A stretch of 64,000 nucleotides of DNA from positions 6,448,001 through 6,512,000 of the forward strand of contig NZ_CP050975.2 of assembly GCF_012273515.2 (NCBI RefSeq), in the 5' to 3' direction. Both the position numbers and the translations under genes were made by a program. Every line of letters starts with the position of its first letter. The stretch's first letter is position 1. Below the pieces are notes generated by a model. That model had not been told where the DNA came from. It ran no database searches and saw nothing but the letters and a program-made list of their open reading frames with translations. Source of the DNA: Streptomyces sp. RPA4-2. GTDB lineage: Bacteria > Actinomycetota > Actinomycetes > Streptomycetales > Streptomycetaceae. This document shows, one piece after another, positions 27,302-36,274 of this stretch.

Positions 27302-28396
27302 GTGAGCACCAAAGCGAGCACCAAGAGGCGGACGGCCGCGGCCGTGGTCGTCGCGCTGGGCCTCGTCACGCTGTCCGCGTGCGGCTCGTCCGGCTCCGGC
27401 GACAAGGCCGCCGGCTCCCGGACCGTGACCCTCGTCAGCCACGACTCCTTCGCCTACTCCAAGAGCGTGCTGCACGCCTTCGAGCAGGAGTCGGGCTACA
27501 AGGTCAGGATCCTCAAGGACGGAGACGCCGGCCAGGCCGTCAACAAGGCCATCCTGACCAAGGACAACCCGCAGGGCGACGTCTTCTTCGGCGTCGACAA
27601 CACCCTGCTCTCCCGCGCGCTCGACAACGGGCTGTTCCAGCCGTACGAGCCCAAGGGCTCCGACCAGATCGTCCAGCGCTACCGGGTCGACGAGGACAAG
27701 CACCGGGTCACGCCCATCGACTCCGGCGACATCTGCGTCAACTACGACAAGGCCTACTTCAGCAAGCACCGGCTGGCGCCGCCCACCTCCTTCGACGACC
27801 TGGTCAAGCCCGCGTACAAGAACCTGCTCGTCACCGAGAACGCGTCCACGTCCTCGCCCGGCCTCGGTTTCCTGCTCGGGACCGCCGCGAAGTACGGGGA
27901 CGCCGGGTGGCAGGGCTACTGGAAGAAGCTCAAGGCCAACGGCGTGAAGGTGGTCGACGGCTGGGAGCAGGCCTACAACGACGAGTTCTCGGGGTCCGCG
28001 GGCGGCAAGAAGGCCAAGGCCGACCGGCCGCTGGTCGTCTCGTACGCCTCCTCCCCGCCCGCCGAGGTGATCTACGCCGACCCGAAACCGAAGACCGCGC
28101 CGACCGGGGTCGCCGGCGGCACCTGCTTCCGCCAGGTCGAGTACGCGGGGCTGCTGAGCAACGCGAAGAACACGAAGGGCGGCAAGGCGCTCCTCGACTT
28201 CCTGATCAGCTTCAGGTTCCAGCAGGACATGCCCCTGAACATGTTCGTGTACCCGGTCCGCGAGACCGCCAAGGTGCCCGAGGTGTTCGTGAAGTTCGGC
28301 CCGCAGGCCGAGCACCCGGAGACCCTGGCCCCGGCCGAGATCGCCAAGAACCGTGACCAGTGGGTCAAGTCGTGGACCTCGCTCGTACTGAAGTAG
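27302..28396 (+). CDS. thiB: Thiamine ABC transporter substrate-binding lipoprotein
   Basis: Captures thiamine or its phosphates outside the membrane and delivers them to ThiP. 364 residues with a lipoprotein signal (TLSAC, lipidated C27) and the ThiB/iron-type periplasmic fold (VTLVSHDSFAYSKSVLHAFE near the start, GDVFFGVDNTLLSRAL, SYASSPPAEVIYA, and C-terminal FVYPVRETAKVPEVF). GTG start 27302 with AGGAGG six bases upstream. First gene after the TPP riboswitch, which is the strongest evidence for substrate. Confidence 0.93.
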   Translation: MSTKASTKRRTAAAVVVALGLVTLSACGSSGSGDKAAGSRTVTLVSHDSFAYSKSVLHAFEQESGYKVRILKDGDAGQAVNKAILTKDNPQGDVFFGVDNTLLSRALDNGLFQPYEPKGSDQIVQRYRVDEDKHRVTPIDSGDICVNYDKAYFSKHRLAPPTSFDDLVKPAYKNLLVTENASTSSPGLGFLLGTAAKYGDAGWQGYWKKLKANGVKVVDGWEQAYNDEFSGSAGGKKAKADRPLVVSYASSPPAEVIYADPKPKTAPTGVAGGTCFRQVEYAGLLSNAKNTKGGKALLDFLISFRFQQDMPLNMFVYPVRETAKVPEVFVKFGPQAEHPETLAPAEIAKNRDQWVKSWTSLVLK

Positions 28397-30051
28397 GCGA
28401 GGCGGCGCCCAGGAGGCGCGGGAGCGCGACGCGGCTGTGGCTCATGGCCCTGCCGGTCGTGTTCTTCGGCGTCTTCTTCGCCTACCCCGTCGCGGCGATC
28501 GTGGCCCGCGGTCTCAAGGCCGACGGGGTCTGGCGGCTCGGACGCATCGGTGAGGTGCTCGGCCGGTCCGACATCCGGCACGTGCTGTGGTTCACCACCT
28601 GGCAGGCGCTCGCCTCGACAGCGCTCACACTGCTGATCGCGCTCCCCGGCGCGTATGTCTTCGCGCGCTTCGACTTCCGGGGCAAGCAGGTGCTGCGCGC
28701 GGTGGTGACCGTCCCGTTCGTGCTGCCCACCGTCGTCGTCGGTACGGCGTTCCTGGCGCTGATCGGCCGCGGCGGACTGCTGGACGGCCTGTGGGGCGTC
28801 CGGCTCGACACCACCGTCTGGGCGATCCTGCTCGCGCACGTCTTCTTCAACTACGCGGTGGTCGTCCGTACGGTCGGCGGGCTCTGGTCGCAGCTCGACC
28901 CGCGCCAGGAGGAGGCCGCGCGCATGCTCGGCGCCTCCCGGTTCGCGGCCTGGCGCACGGTGACGCTCCCGGCCCTGAGCCCGGCCGTCGCCGCCGCGGC
29001 GCTCATGGTCTTCCTCTTCACCTTCACCTCGTTCGGGGTGGTCCAGATCCTCGGCGGGCCGACCTTCTCCACCCTTGAGGTGGAGATCTACCGGCAGACC
29101 TCGGAGATCTTCGACCTCGCGACGGCGGCGGTGCTGACGATCATCCAGTTCGTGGCCGTCGGCGCGATCCTCGCCGTCCACGCGGGGACCGTACGCCGCC
29201 GGGAGACCGCCCTGCGTCTGGTGGCCCCGGAGACGACCGCCCGCCGGCCGCGCGGGGCCGGGCAGTGGGCGCTGCTCACGGGAGTGGTCGCGAGCATCGC
29301 GGTCCTGCTCGTGCTGCCCCTCGGAGTCCTGGTCCAGCGGTCCCTGGACACCCCCGGGGGCTTCGGATTCGGCTACTACAGGGCGCTGGCCTCCGACGAC
29401 GGCGGCATCTTCCTGGTGGCCCCGATCGAGGCGATCGGCAACTCGCTGGAGTACGCCCTCGCCGCCACCGCGATCGCCGTGGTCATCGGAGGTCTGGCGG
29501 CCGCCGCGCTCACCGGCCGCGCCGGTCGTCTCGTGCGGGGGTTCGACGCACTGCTGATGCTGCCGCTCGGTGTGTCCGCCGTGACCGTCGGTTTCGGGTT
29601 CCTGATCGCGCTGGACGAGCCGCCGCTCGACCTCAGGAGCAGCTGGATCCTGGTGCCGCTCGCGCAGGCGCTGGTGGGTGTCCCCTTCGTCGTACGGACG
29701 ATGCTGCCCGTGCTGCGGGCCGTGGACGGACGGCTGCGGGAGGCGGCGTCGGTGCTCGGGGCCTCACCGTGGCGGGTGTGGCGGGAGGTCGACCTGCCGA
29801 TGGTGCGGAGGGCGCTGCTGATCGCGGCGGGGTTCGCCTTCGCCGTGTCGCTCGGCGAGTTCGGGGCGACGGTCTTCATCGCGCGCCCCGACAACCCGAC
29901 GCTGCCGGTCGCGGTCGCACGGCTGCTCGGGCGCGCCGGTGACCTCAACTACGGGCAGGCGATGGCACTTTCGACGACCTTGATGGTGGTGTGCGCGGTG
30001 GCGCTGCTGCTGTTGGAGCGTATGCGGACCGACCGGACAGGGGAGTTCTGA
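28372..30051 (+). CDS. thiP: Thiamine ABC transporter permease
   Basis: Membrane channel of the thiamine importer, about 559 residues with roughly twelve membrane segments. Two fused MetI-type permease halves are visible, each with an EAA-like loop: EEAARMLGASRFAAWRTV (first half) and REAASVLGASPWRVWREV (second half). This duplicated layout is that of ThiP and iron FbpB. The start is uncertain: GTG 28372 overlaps the thiB end by 25 bases, GTG 28360 is also open, and neither has a strong ribosome site. The stop overlaps thiQ. Confidence 0.9.
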   Translation: MDLARTEVGEAAPRRRGSATRLWLMALPVVFFGVFFAYPVAAIVARGLKADGVWRLGRIGEVLGRSDIRHVLWFTTWQALASTALTLLIALPGAYVFARFDFRGKQVLRAVVTVPFVLPTVVVGTAFLALIGRGGLLDGLWGVRLDTTVWAILLAHVFFNYAVVVRTVGGLWSQLDPRQEEAARMLGASRFAAWRTVTLPALSPAVAAAALMVFLFTFTSFGVVQILGGPTFSTLEVEIYRQTSEIFDLATAAVLTIIQFVAVGAILAVHAGTVRRRETALRLVAPETTARRPRGAGQWALLTGVVASIAVLLVLPLGVLVQRSLDTPGGFGFGYYRALASDDGGIFLVAPIEAIGNSLEYALAATAIAVVIGGLAAAALTGRAGRLVRGFDALLMLPLGVSAVTVGFGFLIALDEPPLDLRSSWILVPLAQALVGVPFVVRTMLPVLRAVDGRLREAASVLGASPWRVWREVDLPMVRRALLIAAGFAFAVSLGEFGATVFIARPDNPTLPVAVARLLGRAGDLNYGQAMALSTTLMVVCAVALLLLERMRTDRTGEF

Positions 30052-31166
30052 TGGCGAGGCTCGTCACGAAGGCGACGTCTGGGACGACGGGTGCGGGTGC
30101 GGGTGCGGGTCCGGGGGCGGCGGCGCCGGAGGTCCTGCTCGGCGTCGAGGCGGCGACCGTACGCTTCGGTGACCGGCCGGTGCTGGACGCCGTCGATCTG
30201 GAGGTCGCCGAGCACGAGATCGTGTGCGTGCTCGGACCGAGCGGCAGCGGCAAGTCCACGTTGCTGCGGGCGGTGGCCGGACTGCAGCCGCTCGACGCGG
30301 GACGTGTGCTCCTGACCGGCCACGACCAGGCGGGGGTGCCCGCGCACCGCCGGGGCGTCGGGCTGATGTTCCAGGACCACCAGCTCTTCCCGCAGCGCGA
30401 CGTGGGCGGCAACGTCGCCTTCGGGCTCCGGATGCACGGGGCGTCGAAGGAACAACAGACGCTGCGGGTCGGTGAGTTGCTGGACCTCGTCGGGCTGCCC
30501 GGCGCCGCCCCCCGGGCCGTCGCGGCCCTGTCCGGAGGCGAGCAGCAGCGGGTCGCGCTGGCCCGTGCCCTCGCCCCGCGCCCCCGGCTGCTGATGCTCG
30601 ACGAACCACTCGGCCAGCTCGACCGCTCGCTGCGCGAACGACTGGTCGTCGAACTCCGGCAGCTCTTCGGACAGTTGGGCACGACCGTGCTCGCGGTCAC
30701 GCACGACCAGGGCGAGGCCTTCGCGCTGGCCGACCGGGTCGTGGTGATGCGTGAGGGGCGGATCGCCCAGTCAGGTACGCCACTTGAGGTCTGGCAGCAT
30801 CCGGCGGACGAGTTCGTGGCACGCTTCCTCGGCTTCGACAACGTCGTCGACGCGACGGTGACCGGCCGGGTCGCGGACACGCCATGGGGGAAGCTTCCGG
30901 TACCGGAGGGCGCGCCAGGGGGTCCCGGCACGCTGCTCGTGCGGCCCGCGGGCGTACGGCTGGTCGCTCTCGCCGACGGGCTGCCGTGCACGGTGACCGC
31001 ACGCACCTTCCGGGGCACCCACGTAGCCGTCCATCTCCAGCCGGAGGGCGCGCCGCAGCTGGAGGCTGCCTGCGCGCTGCGGGAGGCGCCCGCGCCCGGC
31101 GACCAGGTCGCGGTGGCGTTCGACGCGGCCGAGGTCGTCGTGCTCGGGGAGTCCTCGGCCGGGTAG
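30051..31166 (+). CDS. thiQ: Thiamine ABC transporter ATP-binding protein
   Basis: ATPase powering the thiamine importer at the inner face of the membrane. 371 residues: Walker A GPSGSGKST (about residue 62), signature LSGGEQQRVALARAL, Walker B LLMLDEPLGQLD and a C-terminal TOBE-like domain from about residue 280. A Gly/Ala-rich N-terminal stretch (GAGAGAG) from a short DNA repeat precedes the domain. ATG 30051 overlaps the thiP stop (TGATG). The longer C-terminus is more like PotA/FbpC than E. coli ThiQ; operon context decides the name. Confidence 0.9.
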   Translation: MARLVTKATSGTTGAGAGAGPGAAAPEVLLGVEAATVRFGDRPVLDAVDLEVAEHEIVCVLGPSGSGKSTLLRAVAGLQPLDAGRVLLTGHDQAGVPAHRRGVGLMFQDHQLFPQRDVGGNVAFGLRMHGASKEQQTLRVGELLDLVGLPGAAPRAVAALSGGEQQRVALARALAPRPRLLMLDEPLGQLDRSLRERLVVELRQLFGQLGTTVLAVTHDQGEAFALADRVVVMREGRIAQSGTPLEVWQHPADEFVARFLGFDNVVDATVTGRVADTPWGKLPVPEGAPGGPGTLLVRPAGVRLVALADGLPCTVTARTFRGTHVAVHLQPEGAPQLEAACALREAPAPGDQVAVAFDAAEVVVLGESSAG

Positions 31167-31355
31167 ACCTCCGATCACCGCCACGGGGACCGAGGCGCCC
31201 GCGCATCACCGTGACCGGCCCGCGCACGCCATCGGGACGCGAGGGACGGCAGAGTCCTGTACGGACCCGAGGACCACTGTCCCCAAGCAGCCCCCGCCGT
31301 CCTCACCGGTCGCCTTCGGGCGGTGGACGCCCTTCGGACAGCGCCCCGCACAGAC

Positions 31356-31392
31356 GTGTGGCCCGCCCCCTGCGGGAGGGGACGGGCCACAC
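31356..31392 (+). terminator. Bidirectional terminator between thiQ and the LAETG gene
   Basis: GTGTGGCCCG (31356-31365) pairs with 31383-31392, extended inward by CCCC/GGGG with one bulged A. It lies between two convergent genes and can serve both. The rest of 31167-31414 shows nothing recognisable. Confidence 0.75.
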
Positions 31393-31414
31393 GGTCCTAC
31401 AGGCGTGGTGCGGT

Positions 31415-32098
31415 TCAGCCGGTCTTCGAGGCGCCGCGGCGGCGCATACCGAAGAAGACCGCTCCGCCGCCGACGACCACGAGGGCACCGGCGATGCCGG
31501 CGATCATCGGGGTGTTGGAGTTGGCACCGGTCTCGGCGAGGTTGGAGTCACCGACCGCGGGGGACGGGGCGTTGTCTCCCGGCGTCGCGGGCGCGGCGCT
31601 GCTCTCCGACTCCGACGGGGTCGCGGAAGCCGACTCCGAGGGGGCGGGCGAGGACGAGGTCTCCGACGGCTTCGGCGTCGGAGAGGGTGACTCGTCGGAC
31701 TTGCACGCCTCGGAGGGCGTGGTCAGCTGGGGTGAGACGTCCTTGTCGACGATCTTCCCGGCCGTGACGTGGACACGGTACGTGGCGTTGGGCGCCCAGT
31801 CCTCGGAGAAGGTGACAGTGGCGCCCTCGCGGGTGCCCTTGACCGTCTCGGAGCCGACCTGGCGGGCGTCCGCGCCGTTGGTCTCGAGGAAGACGGAGAC
31901 CGTGGCCTCGACGCCGGAGGCGTCGGTGTCGGTCACGGTGATGATGCCCTTCCCGTTGTCGTCGCACGAGGCGACGGCCGAGAAGTCACGGATATTGCAA
32001 GCAAGTGCGTTGCCGGCGACACCGAGCGCGAGCGCGGCCGTGGCGGAGGCAACACCGAGGATGCGCACAGAACGTGCGGTACGGCGAGATATGGACAC
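31415..32098 (-). CDS. LAETG-anchored surface protein
   Basis: 227-residue secreted protein destined for covalent attachment to peptidoglycan by a class E sortase. Signal peptide (residues 1-33, ending GNALA), a small beta-rich domain (about 34-130, with four cysteines including C34, C45 and C132), a Ser/Pro/Glu-rich wall-spanning stretch (135-180), then the sorting signal: LAETG at 187-191, hydrophobic segment 198-217 and a basic tail (RRRG). GTG 32098 has AAGGG upstream. No sortase gene is adjacent. Function of the exposed domain is unknown; similar LAxTG proteins are common in Streptomyces. Confidence 0.9.
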   Translation of the reverse strand: MSISRRTARSVRILGVASATAALALGVAGNALACNIRDFSAVASCDDNGKGIITVTDTDASGVEATVSVFLETNGADARQVGSETVKGTREGATVTFSEDWAPNATYRVHVTAGKIVDKDVSPQLTTPSEACKSDESPSPTPKPSETSSSPAPSESASATPSESESSAAPATPGDNAPSPAVGDSNLAETGANSNTPMIAGIAGALVVVGGGAVFFGMRRRGASKTG

Positions 32099-32247
32099 GA
32101 TTGCCCTTCACAGATTGCGCAACTGCGGGGGGTTTGAGGGGGGTTCTGCTGTGGCAACAGGACTCCCTTAGGCCACACAGGTCTATAAGTGCCAGCTAAG
32201 TGCTGTCAATGCATATGCCCTGCCGTGCCGTCGGCTTTGCCATGTCG

Positions 32248-33363
32248 TTAACCACCGAGGCGTTTGAGGGCCTCCGGAGCGTCCTCGATCCGGTCCACGA
32301 GAGCGATGCGGGACTCCATCGACCGCTCACGGGCGAGGGATTGGAGGAGCGGCCAGGTGGGATGCCTCTCCGTCCAGTGCGCGCGGTCCACGAGCACCAT
32401 CGGTGTGGGCTCCCCGTGCGACTCGTAGTAGTTCGGGGTCGCGTTGTCGAAGATCTCCTGTACGGTCCCGGCGGCGCCCGGCAGGAAGACGACGCCCGCG
32501 TTCGAGCGCGCCAACAGCCCGTCCTCACGGGTGGCGTTGGCGAAGTACTTGGCGATGTGCGCGGCGAACGGGTTCGGCGGCTCGTGACCGTAGAACCAGG
32601 TCGGGATGCCGACCGAGGGGCCACCGGCGGGCCAGCGTTCCCGCACCGTGAACGCGGCGCGCGCCCAGTCGGTGATCGAGGGGTTGAACGACGGTGCCCC
32701 GGCGAGGAGCCGGAGTGCCTCGGTGAGCATCGCGTCGTCGAACGGGGCCGCGTACGCGCCGAGGTTCGCGGCCTCCATCGCTCCCGGCCCGCCGCCGGTG
32801 GCGACCATGAGGCCGGAGCGCGCCAGTTCGCGGCCCAGGAGTGCCGCGCCCTCGTACGCCTGTGTGCCGCGGGCCATGGCGTGGCCGCCCATCACGCCCA
32901 CCACCCGTGTGCCGACGAGGAGTTCGTCGAGGGCGTCCGACACCGCGTCGTCGTGGATCGAGCGCAGCATCGACGCGAAGACGTCGCCGTCGGCCTTGGT
33001 CCGCTGGAACCAGGTGTACGTACGGGCGTCCGGTGTCGCCTCGTACCCGGCGTCGAGGGACGCGAAGAGCTCGTCGGGGGAGTGGAGCACTCCCCGGTAC
33101 GGATCGAAGGGCAGCCCCGGTATGGGCGGGAAGACCAGCGCGCCCGTGGCTCTCACCCGAGCCGCCGCCCGGGGATCCATCGGGCAGCCGAGGAAGACGG
33201 CGCCCGAGGTGTCCACGGAGAGCAGGGCGTCCGTACGGTCCGTCAGATCCACGGACTGGACGCGGAACCGGGTGAGTGAGCCGTGCTCGGAGACGACCTC
33301 GTCGAACTCGGCGAGGGACTCGATCTCACGGTCATGACCGGCGTGGAGGGGAGTTGGCTGCAC
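32248..33363 (-). CDS. LOG family nucleotide-binding protein
   Basis: 371-residue Rossmann-type protein of the LOG (former lysine decarboxylase) family. Visible motifs are VVGVMGGHAMARGTQAYE, ATGGGPGAMEAANLGAYA and LPGAAGTVQEIFD. The last corresponds to the PGGxGTxxE phosphoribohydrolase motif but has Ala for the second Gly. Short LOG proteins release cytokinin-type bases from riboside 5'-monophosphates; this longer form, with about 130 extra N-terminal residues, has no assigned substrate. GTG 33363 lacks a strong ribosome site. Confidence 0.82.
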   Translation of the reverse strand: MQPTPLHAGHDREIESLAEFDEVVSEHGSLTRFRVQSVDLTDRTDALLSVDTSGAVFLGCPMDPRAAARVRATGALVFPPIPGLPFDPYRGVLHSPDELFASLDAGYEATPDARTYTWFQRTKADGDVFASMLRSIHDDAVSDALDELLVGTRVVGVMGGHAMARGTQAYEGAALLGRELARSGLMVATGGGPGAMEAANLGAYAAPFDDAMLTEALRLLAGAPSFNPSITDWARAAFTVRERWPAGGPSVGIPTWFYGHEPPNPFAAHIAKYFANATREDGLLARSNAGVVFLPGAAGTVQEIFDNATPNYYESHGEPTPMVLVDRAHWTERHPTWPLLQSLARERSMESRIALVDRIEDAPEALKRLGG

Positions 33364-33581
33364 GCGGCCATGGTAGGCGGTGGGTCAAAAAGGAAGCCGG
33401 GGCGGGGCGTTGGCGGCCATGGACCCCGGACCACGACGGCCTCGGACCACGACGGCCTCGGGCCACCGACGGACCGGCCGGCGGCGGACCCGGCCACCGA
33501 CGGGCCGGGCGGCGGACCGGCGGCGGACCCGGGCGGCGGCGCCGGGCCACGACGGCCGCCGGGTCCGGGCGCGCGGGGCAC
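33364..33581. other. Low-complexity intergenic region with short GC repeats
   Basis: Holds a 16-bp repeat (CCACGACGGCCTCGGA at 33431, repeated at 33447) and many CGG/CCG-rich near-repeats. No gene or clear promoter was found. Confidence 0.6.
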
Positions 33582-33989
33582 TCAGCCCTGGACGGCCGCC
33601 GGGTCCATCCACATGACCTCCCAGGTGTGGCCGTCCGGGTCGTCGAAGGAGCGGCCGTACATGTAGCCGTGGTCCTGGGCTTCCCGGGTGCCCGAGCCGC
33701 CCACCGAGAGGGCCTTGTCGCACAGCTCGTCCACCTTCTCGCGGCTCTCGGCGCTCAGACAGAGCAGCACCTCGCTGGTCCGGGCCGAGTCCGCGATCTC
33801 CTTCTTCGTGAAGTCCGCGTAGCGCTGCTTGCTCAGCAGCATCGCGACGATCGTGTCGCTGATGACGACACAGGCGCAGTCGTCCGTCGAGAACTGCGGG
33901 TTGATCGTGTAGCCGAGCTCGGTGAAGAACTTCTTCGAGGCGTCGACGTCGTTCACGGCGAGGTTCACGAAGATCATCTGCTGGTACAT
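33582..33989 (-). CDS. VOC family (glyoxalase-like) protein
   Basis: 135-residue protein of the vicinal-oxygen-chelate fold. One beta-alpha-beta-beta-beta unit starts MIFVNLAVNDVDASKKFF and a second ends SFDDPDGHTWEVMWMDP, the usual DPDGHxWE pattern. Members bind metals or small hydrophobic ligands; some are antibiotic-binding or dioxygenase-like. No substrate can be assigned. ATG 33989 has GGGAGAG nine bases upstream. Confidence 0.85.
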   Translation of the reverse strand: MYQQMIFVNLAVNDVDASKKFFTELGYTINPQFSTDDCACVVISDTIVAMLLSKQRYADFTKKEIADSARTSEVLLCLSAESREKVDELCDKALSVGGSGTREAQDHGYMYGRSFDDPDGHTWEVMWMDPAAVQG

Positions 33990-34094
33990 GAGCGGTCTCT
34001 CCCGGTGGAGGTGAAGTCGGGTGCCGTACGGAGAGGTAGACCGTCCGTCCTCGCCGAACTCATCGGCCGTGGCGAAGACGTTTCGTACCTCTGT

Positions 34095-35369
34095 TCAGCG
34101 GGCCAGCGGCATCGCGGCCAGTTCCGCGACCAGCCAGGTCAGCGGTCCGAACACGGCGAGCAGTACGCCCGCGCGCAGCAGTGCCGCGTTGCGCAGCACC
34201 GAGGCGGGCGCCCCCAGCCGCAGCAGCGCCGCCGTGGTGTCGGCGCGGGCCTGCTTGGTCTCCAGCGCCGCCGTGAACAGCGTCGCGACGGCGCATCCGG
34301 CGACGAGCAGCGCTCCGAGCGTGCTGAGCGGCCCGATCGAGGGCCGCGCTCCCGCGTACACGGTCGCCATGGCGTACGCGCCCGACGCCACCGCGCACAC
34401 CACTCCCAGCGGGCGCCCGATGCGCCGGGCCTCTCCCTGGAGACCGCGCCCGGCGAGCAGGCGCAGTGCGCCGGGGCGCACGGCCTGGAGCAGCCATCCG
34501 CACACGTGGGTGATCGCGGGTCCGGCCAGGGCCAGTCCGACCGCGGTGAGGGCCCAGCCGCCGAGCACTCCGGCGGGGCTGCCCGCGAAACGGCTCGTCA
34601 GGTCGGAGCCGGGTGCCGCTCCGGAACGGCTCGCGTAGGACTCCACGGCGAGCCCCGCCGCGACGACGGCGGTGCCCCAGGGCAGTCCGGCGGGCGCGGG
34701 CAGCGGCGGCGGGAAGGGCCGCGGGTCCGGCGGGAGGTCAAGGTGGTCGGCGTTCGGGCCTGCCTCGGCCGTCACGGGAGCGGGGTCCCCGGGCGTGCCG
34801 GGGGCACCGGGTGCTCCCGCGGCGGTGGCGGCCGGCCGGCCCGCCCGGCCGGGGCCGACGCTCCGCGGGCGCAGTGCGACCGCGCTGGCCAGGGACGCGG
34901 CGACCGGTACCAGGAGCAGCAGGGTCAGGGCCGCGGGCAGCGGCAGAGGCTGGTCCGCGGCGAGGAAGGCGGTCGCGGCGCCGTCGAAGGGCATGCCCGT
35001 CAGATCGCCGCGCAGGTGCAGGAAGACCAGCAGCGCGAGCATCGAGCCCAGCGTGGTCGACAGGGCGGTGGTCACCGCCGAGAAGGCCATCAGGCGCCCG
35101 GGGCCGAGCCCGACCGCCGCGAGCCCGGGGCGGGGCCGGGTCCCCGGGTCCGTACGGGCGACCGCGACCGCGAGGTGGACGCTGGCGGCGAGGGGCGCGA
35201 GGCACCACAGGAGCCTGAGCACCGAGCCGGTCGAGGCGTCGGGATGCGCCATGGCGTATCCCAGGGCGCTCAGCAGCAGGAAGCCGGTGCCCGCCGAGGC
35301 GGCGGCGACCAGCAGCCTGCGCAGCTGGACGAGGGGATGTGCCCCGCGGGCTAGACGGAGAGCGAGCAC
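34095..35369 (-). CDS. ABC transporter permease (FtsX/MacB-like membrane protein)
   Basis: 424-residue integral membrane protein with about eight hydrophobic segments and a Pro/Gly/Ala-rich cytoplasmic linker (about residues 175-235). Two halves each carry a FtsX-like pattern; the second reads LLRLGAPASVLRNAALLRAGVL. It is co-encoded with the ATPase just upstream (19-base overlap), so the pair should form an exporter or a signalling permease. Cargo unknown. Start GTG 35369. Confidence 0.8.
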   Translation of the reverse strand: MLALRLARGAHPLVQLRRLLVAAASAGTGFLLLSALGYAMAHPDASTGSVLRLLWCLAPLAASVHLAVAVARTDPGTRPRPGLAAVGLGPGRLMAFSAVTTALSTTLGSMLALLVFLHLRGDLTGMPFDGAATAFLAADQPLPLPAALTLLLLVPVAASLASAVALRPRSVGPGRAGRPAATAAGAPGAPGTPGDPAPVTAEAGPNADHLDLPPDPRPFPPPLPAPAGLPWGTAVVAAGLAVESYASRSGAAPGSDLTSRFAGSPAGVLGGWALTAVGLALAGPAITHVCGWLLQAVRPGALRLLAGRGLQGEARRIGRPLGVVCAVASGAYAMATVYAGARPSIGPLSTLGALLVAGCAVATLFTAALETKQARADTTAALLRLGAPASVLRNAALLRAGVLLAVFGPLTWLVAELAAMPLAR

Positions 35370-36088
35370 GCGGCCCGGCCTTCCGTCTCGGTGACCGGGG
35401 GCAGGTGGACGGTGTTCACACGCCGTCCGTCGAGCAGCGTGATGGTGCGGTCGGCGAGGGCGGCGGTGTCCGCGTCGTGCGTGGCGAGGACCACCGTGAT
35501 GCCGTGCGAGCGGGCGGCGGTGGTGAGGGTGCGCAGCACGTGGGCGCGGTCGGCGCGGTGCAGGGGAGCGGTCGGCTCGTCGGCGAAGAGCACCTGGGGG
35601 GCGGGCACGAGCGCGCGGGCGATGGCGACGCGCTGCCGCTCGGCCTGGAGCAGCGCGTGCGGCCGTTTGCGGGCGCAGTCACCGATGTCCAGGCGTTCGA
35701 GCCATTCCAGGGCGGCGGTCTTCGCGGCCCGGCGGCCGGAGCCGCGCAGCATCAGGGGCAGCGCGGCGTTCTCCCAGGAGTTCAGCTCGGGCACGAGGAC
35801 GGGCACGGGGTCGATCCAGCCGAAGCGGTCGCGGCGCAGGCGTTCGCGGGCCAGCGCGCCCATGGTGTGCACGGGCACGCTGTTGAACCAGACCTCGCCC
35901 TGCTGTGGCAGGAGCTGCCCGGACAGGCACTGGAGCAGTGTGGTCTTGCCGCTGCCGCGCGGGCCGCCGACGGCGAGGATCTCTCCGTCGCGGACGCCGA
36001 GCGAGACACCGCTGAGCGCGGGTGAGCCGTTGTGCTTGACGTGCAGGGCGCGTGCCCAGAGCACGTCGTTGTCCGGCGGGGCCACCAT
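35351..36088 (-). CDS. ABC transporter ATPase with degenerate signature motif
   Basis: 245-residue ATPase partner of the downstream permease. Walker A is normal (GGPRGSGKTTLL). Walker B is VLFADEPTAPLH, so the D-loop reads APLH instead of SALD. The signature expected as LSGGQ reads LLQAE, followed by the usual RQRVAIARAL. The H-switch His is present (VLATHDADTA). ATPase activity may be altered or need a specific partner. ATG 36088 has GAGGTG seven bases upstream and is preferred over a GTG 84 bases earlier. Confidence 0.85.
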   Translation of the reverse strand: MVAPPDNDVLWARALHVKHNGSPALSGVSLGVRDGEILAVGGPRGSGKTTLLQCLSGQLLPQQGEVWFNSVPVHTMGALARERLRRDRFGWIDPVPVLVPELNSWENAALPLMLRGSGRRAAKTAALEWLERLDIGDCARKRPHALLQAERQRVAIARALVPAPQVLFADEPTAPLHRADRAHVLRTLTTAARSHGITVVLATHDADTAALADRTITLLDGRRVNTVHLPPVTETEGRAACSLSV

Positions 36089-36207
36089 CGCGTACACCTC
36101 GTTCAGATCTGATTTGCGCTGCCAATCCCCCGGACGGGGGAACGAAGACAGGGCCGATCGGTCACTGGGCACGCTAGGGAGTCGGGGGCGGGAGGCCGGA
36201 CAGCACG

Positions 36208-36253
36208 CGGCCCCGGGGCGCCCATTCTCACTCGAACGGGCGCCCCGGGGCCG
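36208..36253 (-). terminator. Terminator of the aminotransferase gene
   Basis: Perfect 16-bp stem (36208-36223 with 36238-36253) with a 14-base loop, about 20 bases beyond the stop of the minus-strand aminotransferase. Confidence 0.8.
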
Positions 36254-36274
36254 TTGTGGATCAGCCGGGCGGAA

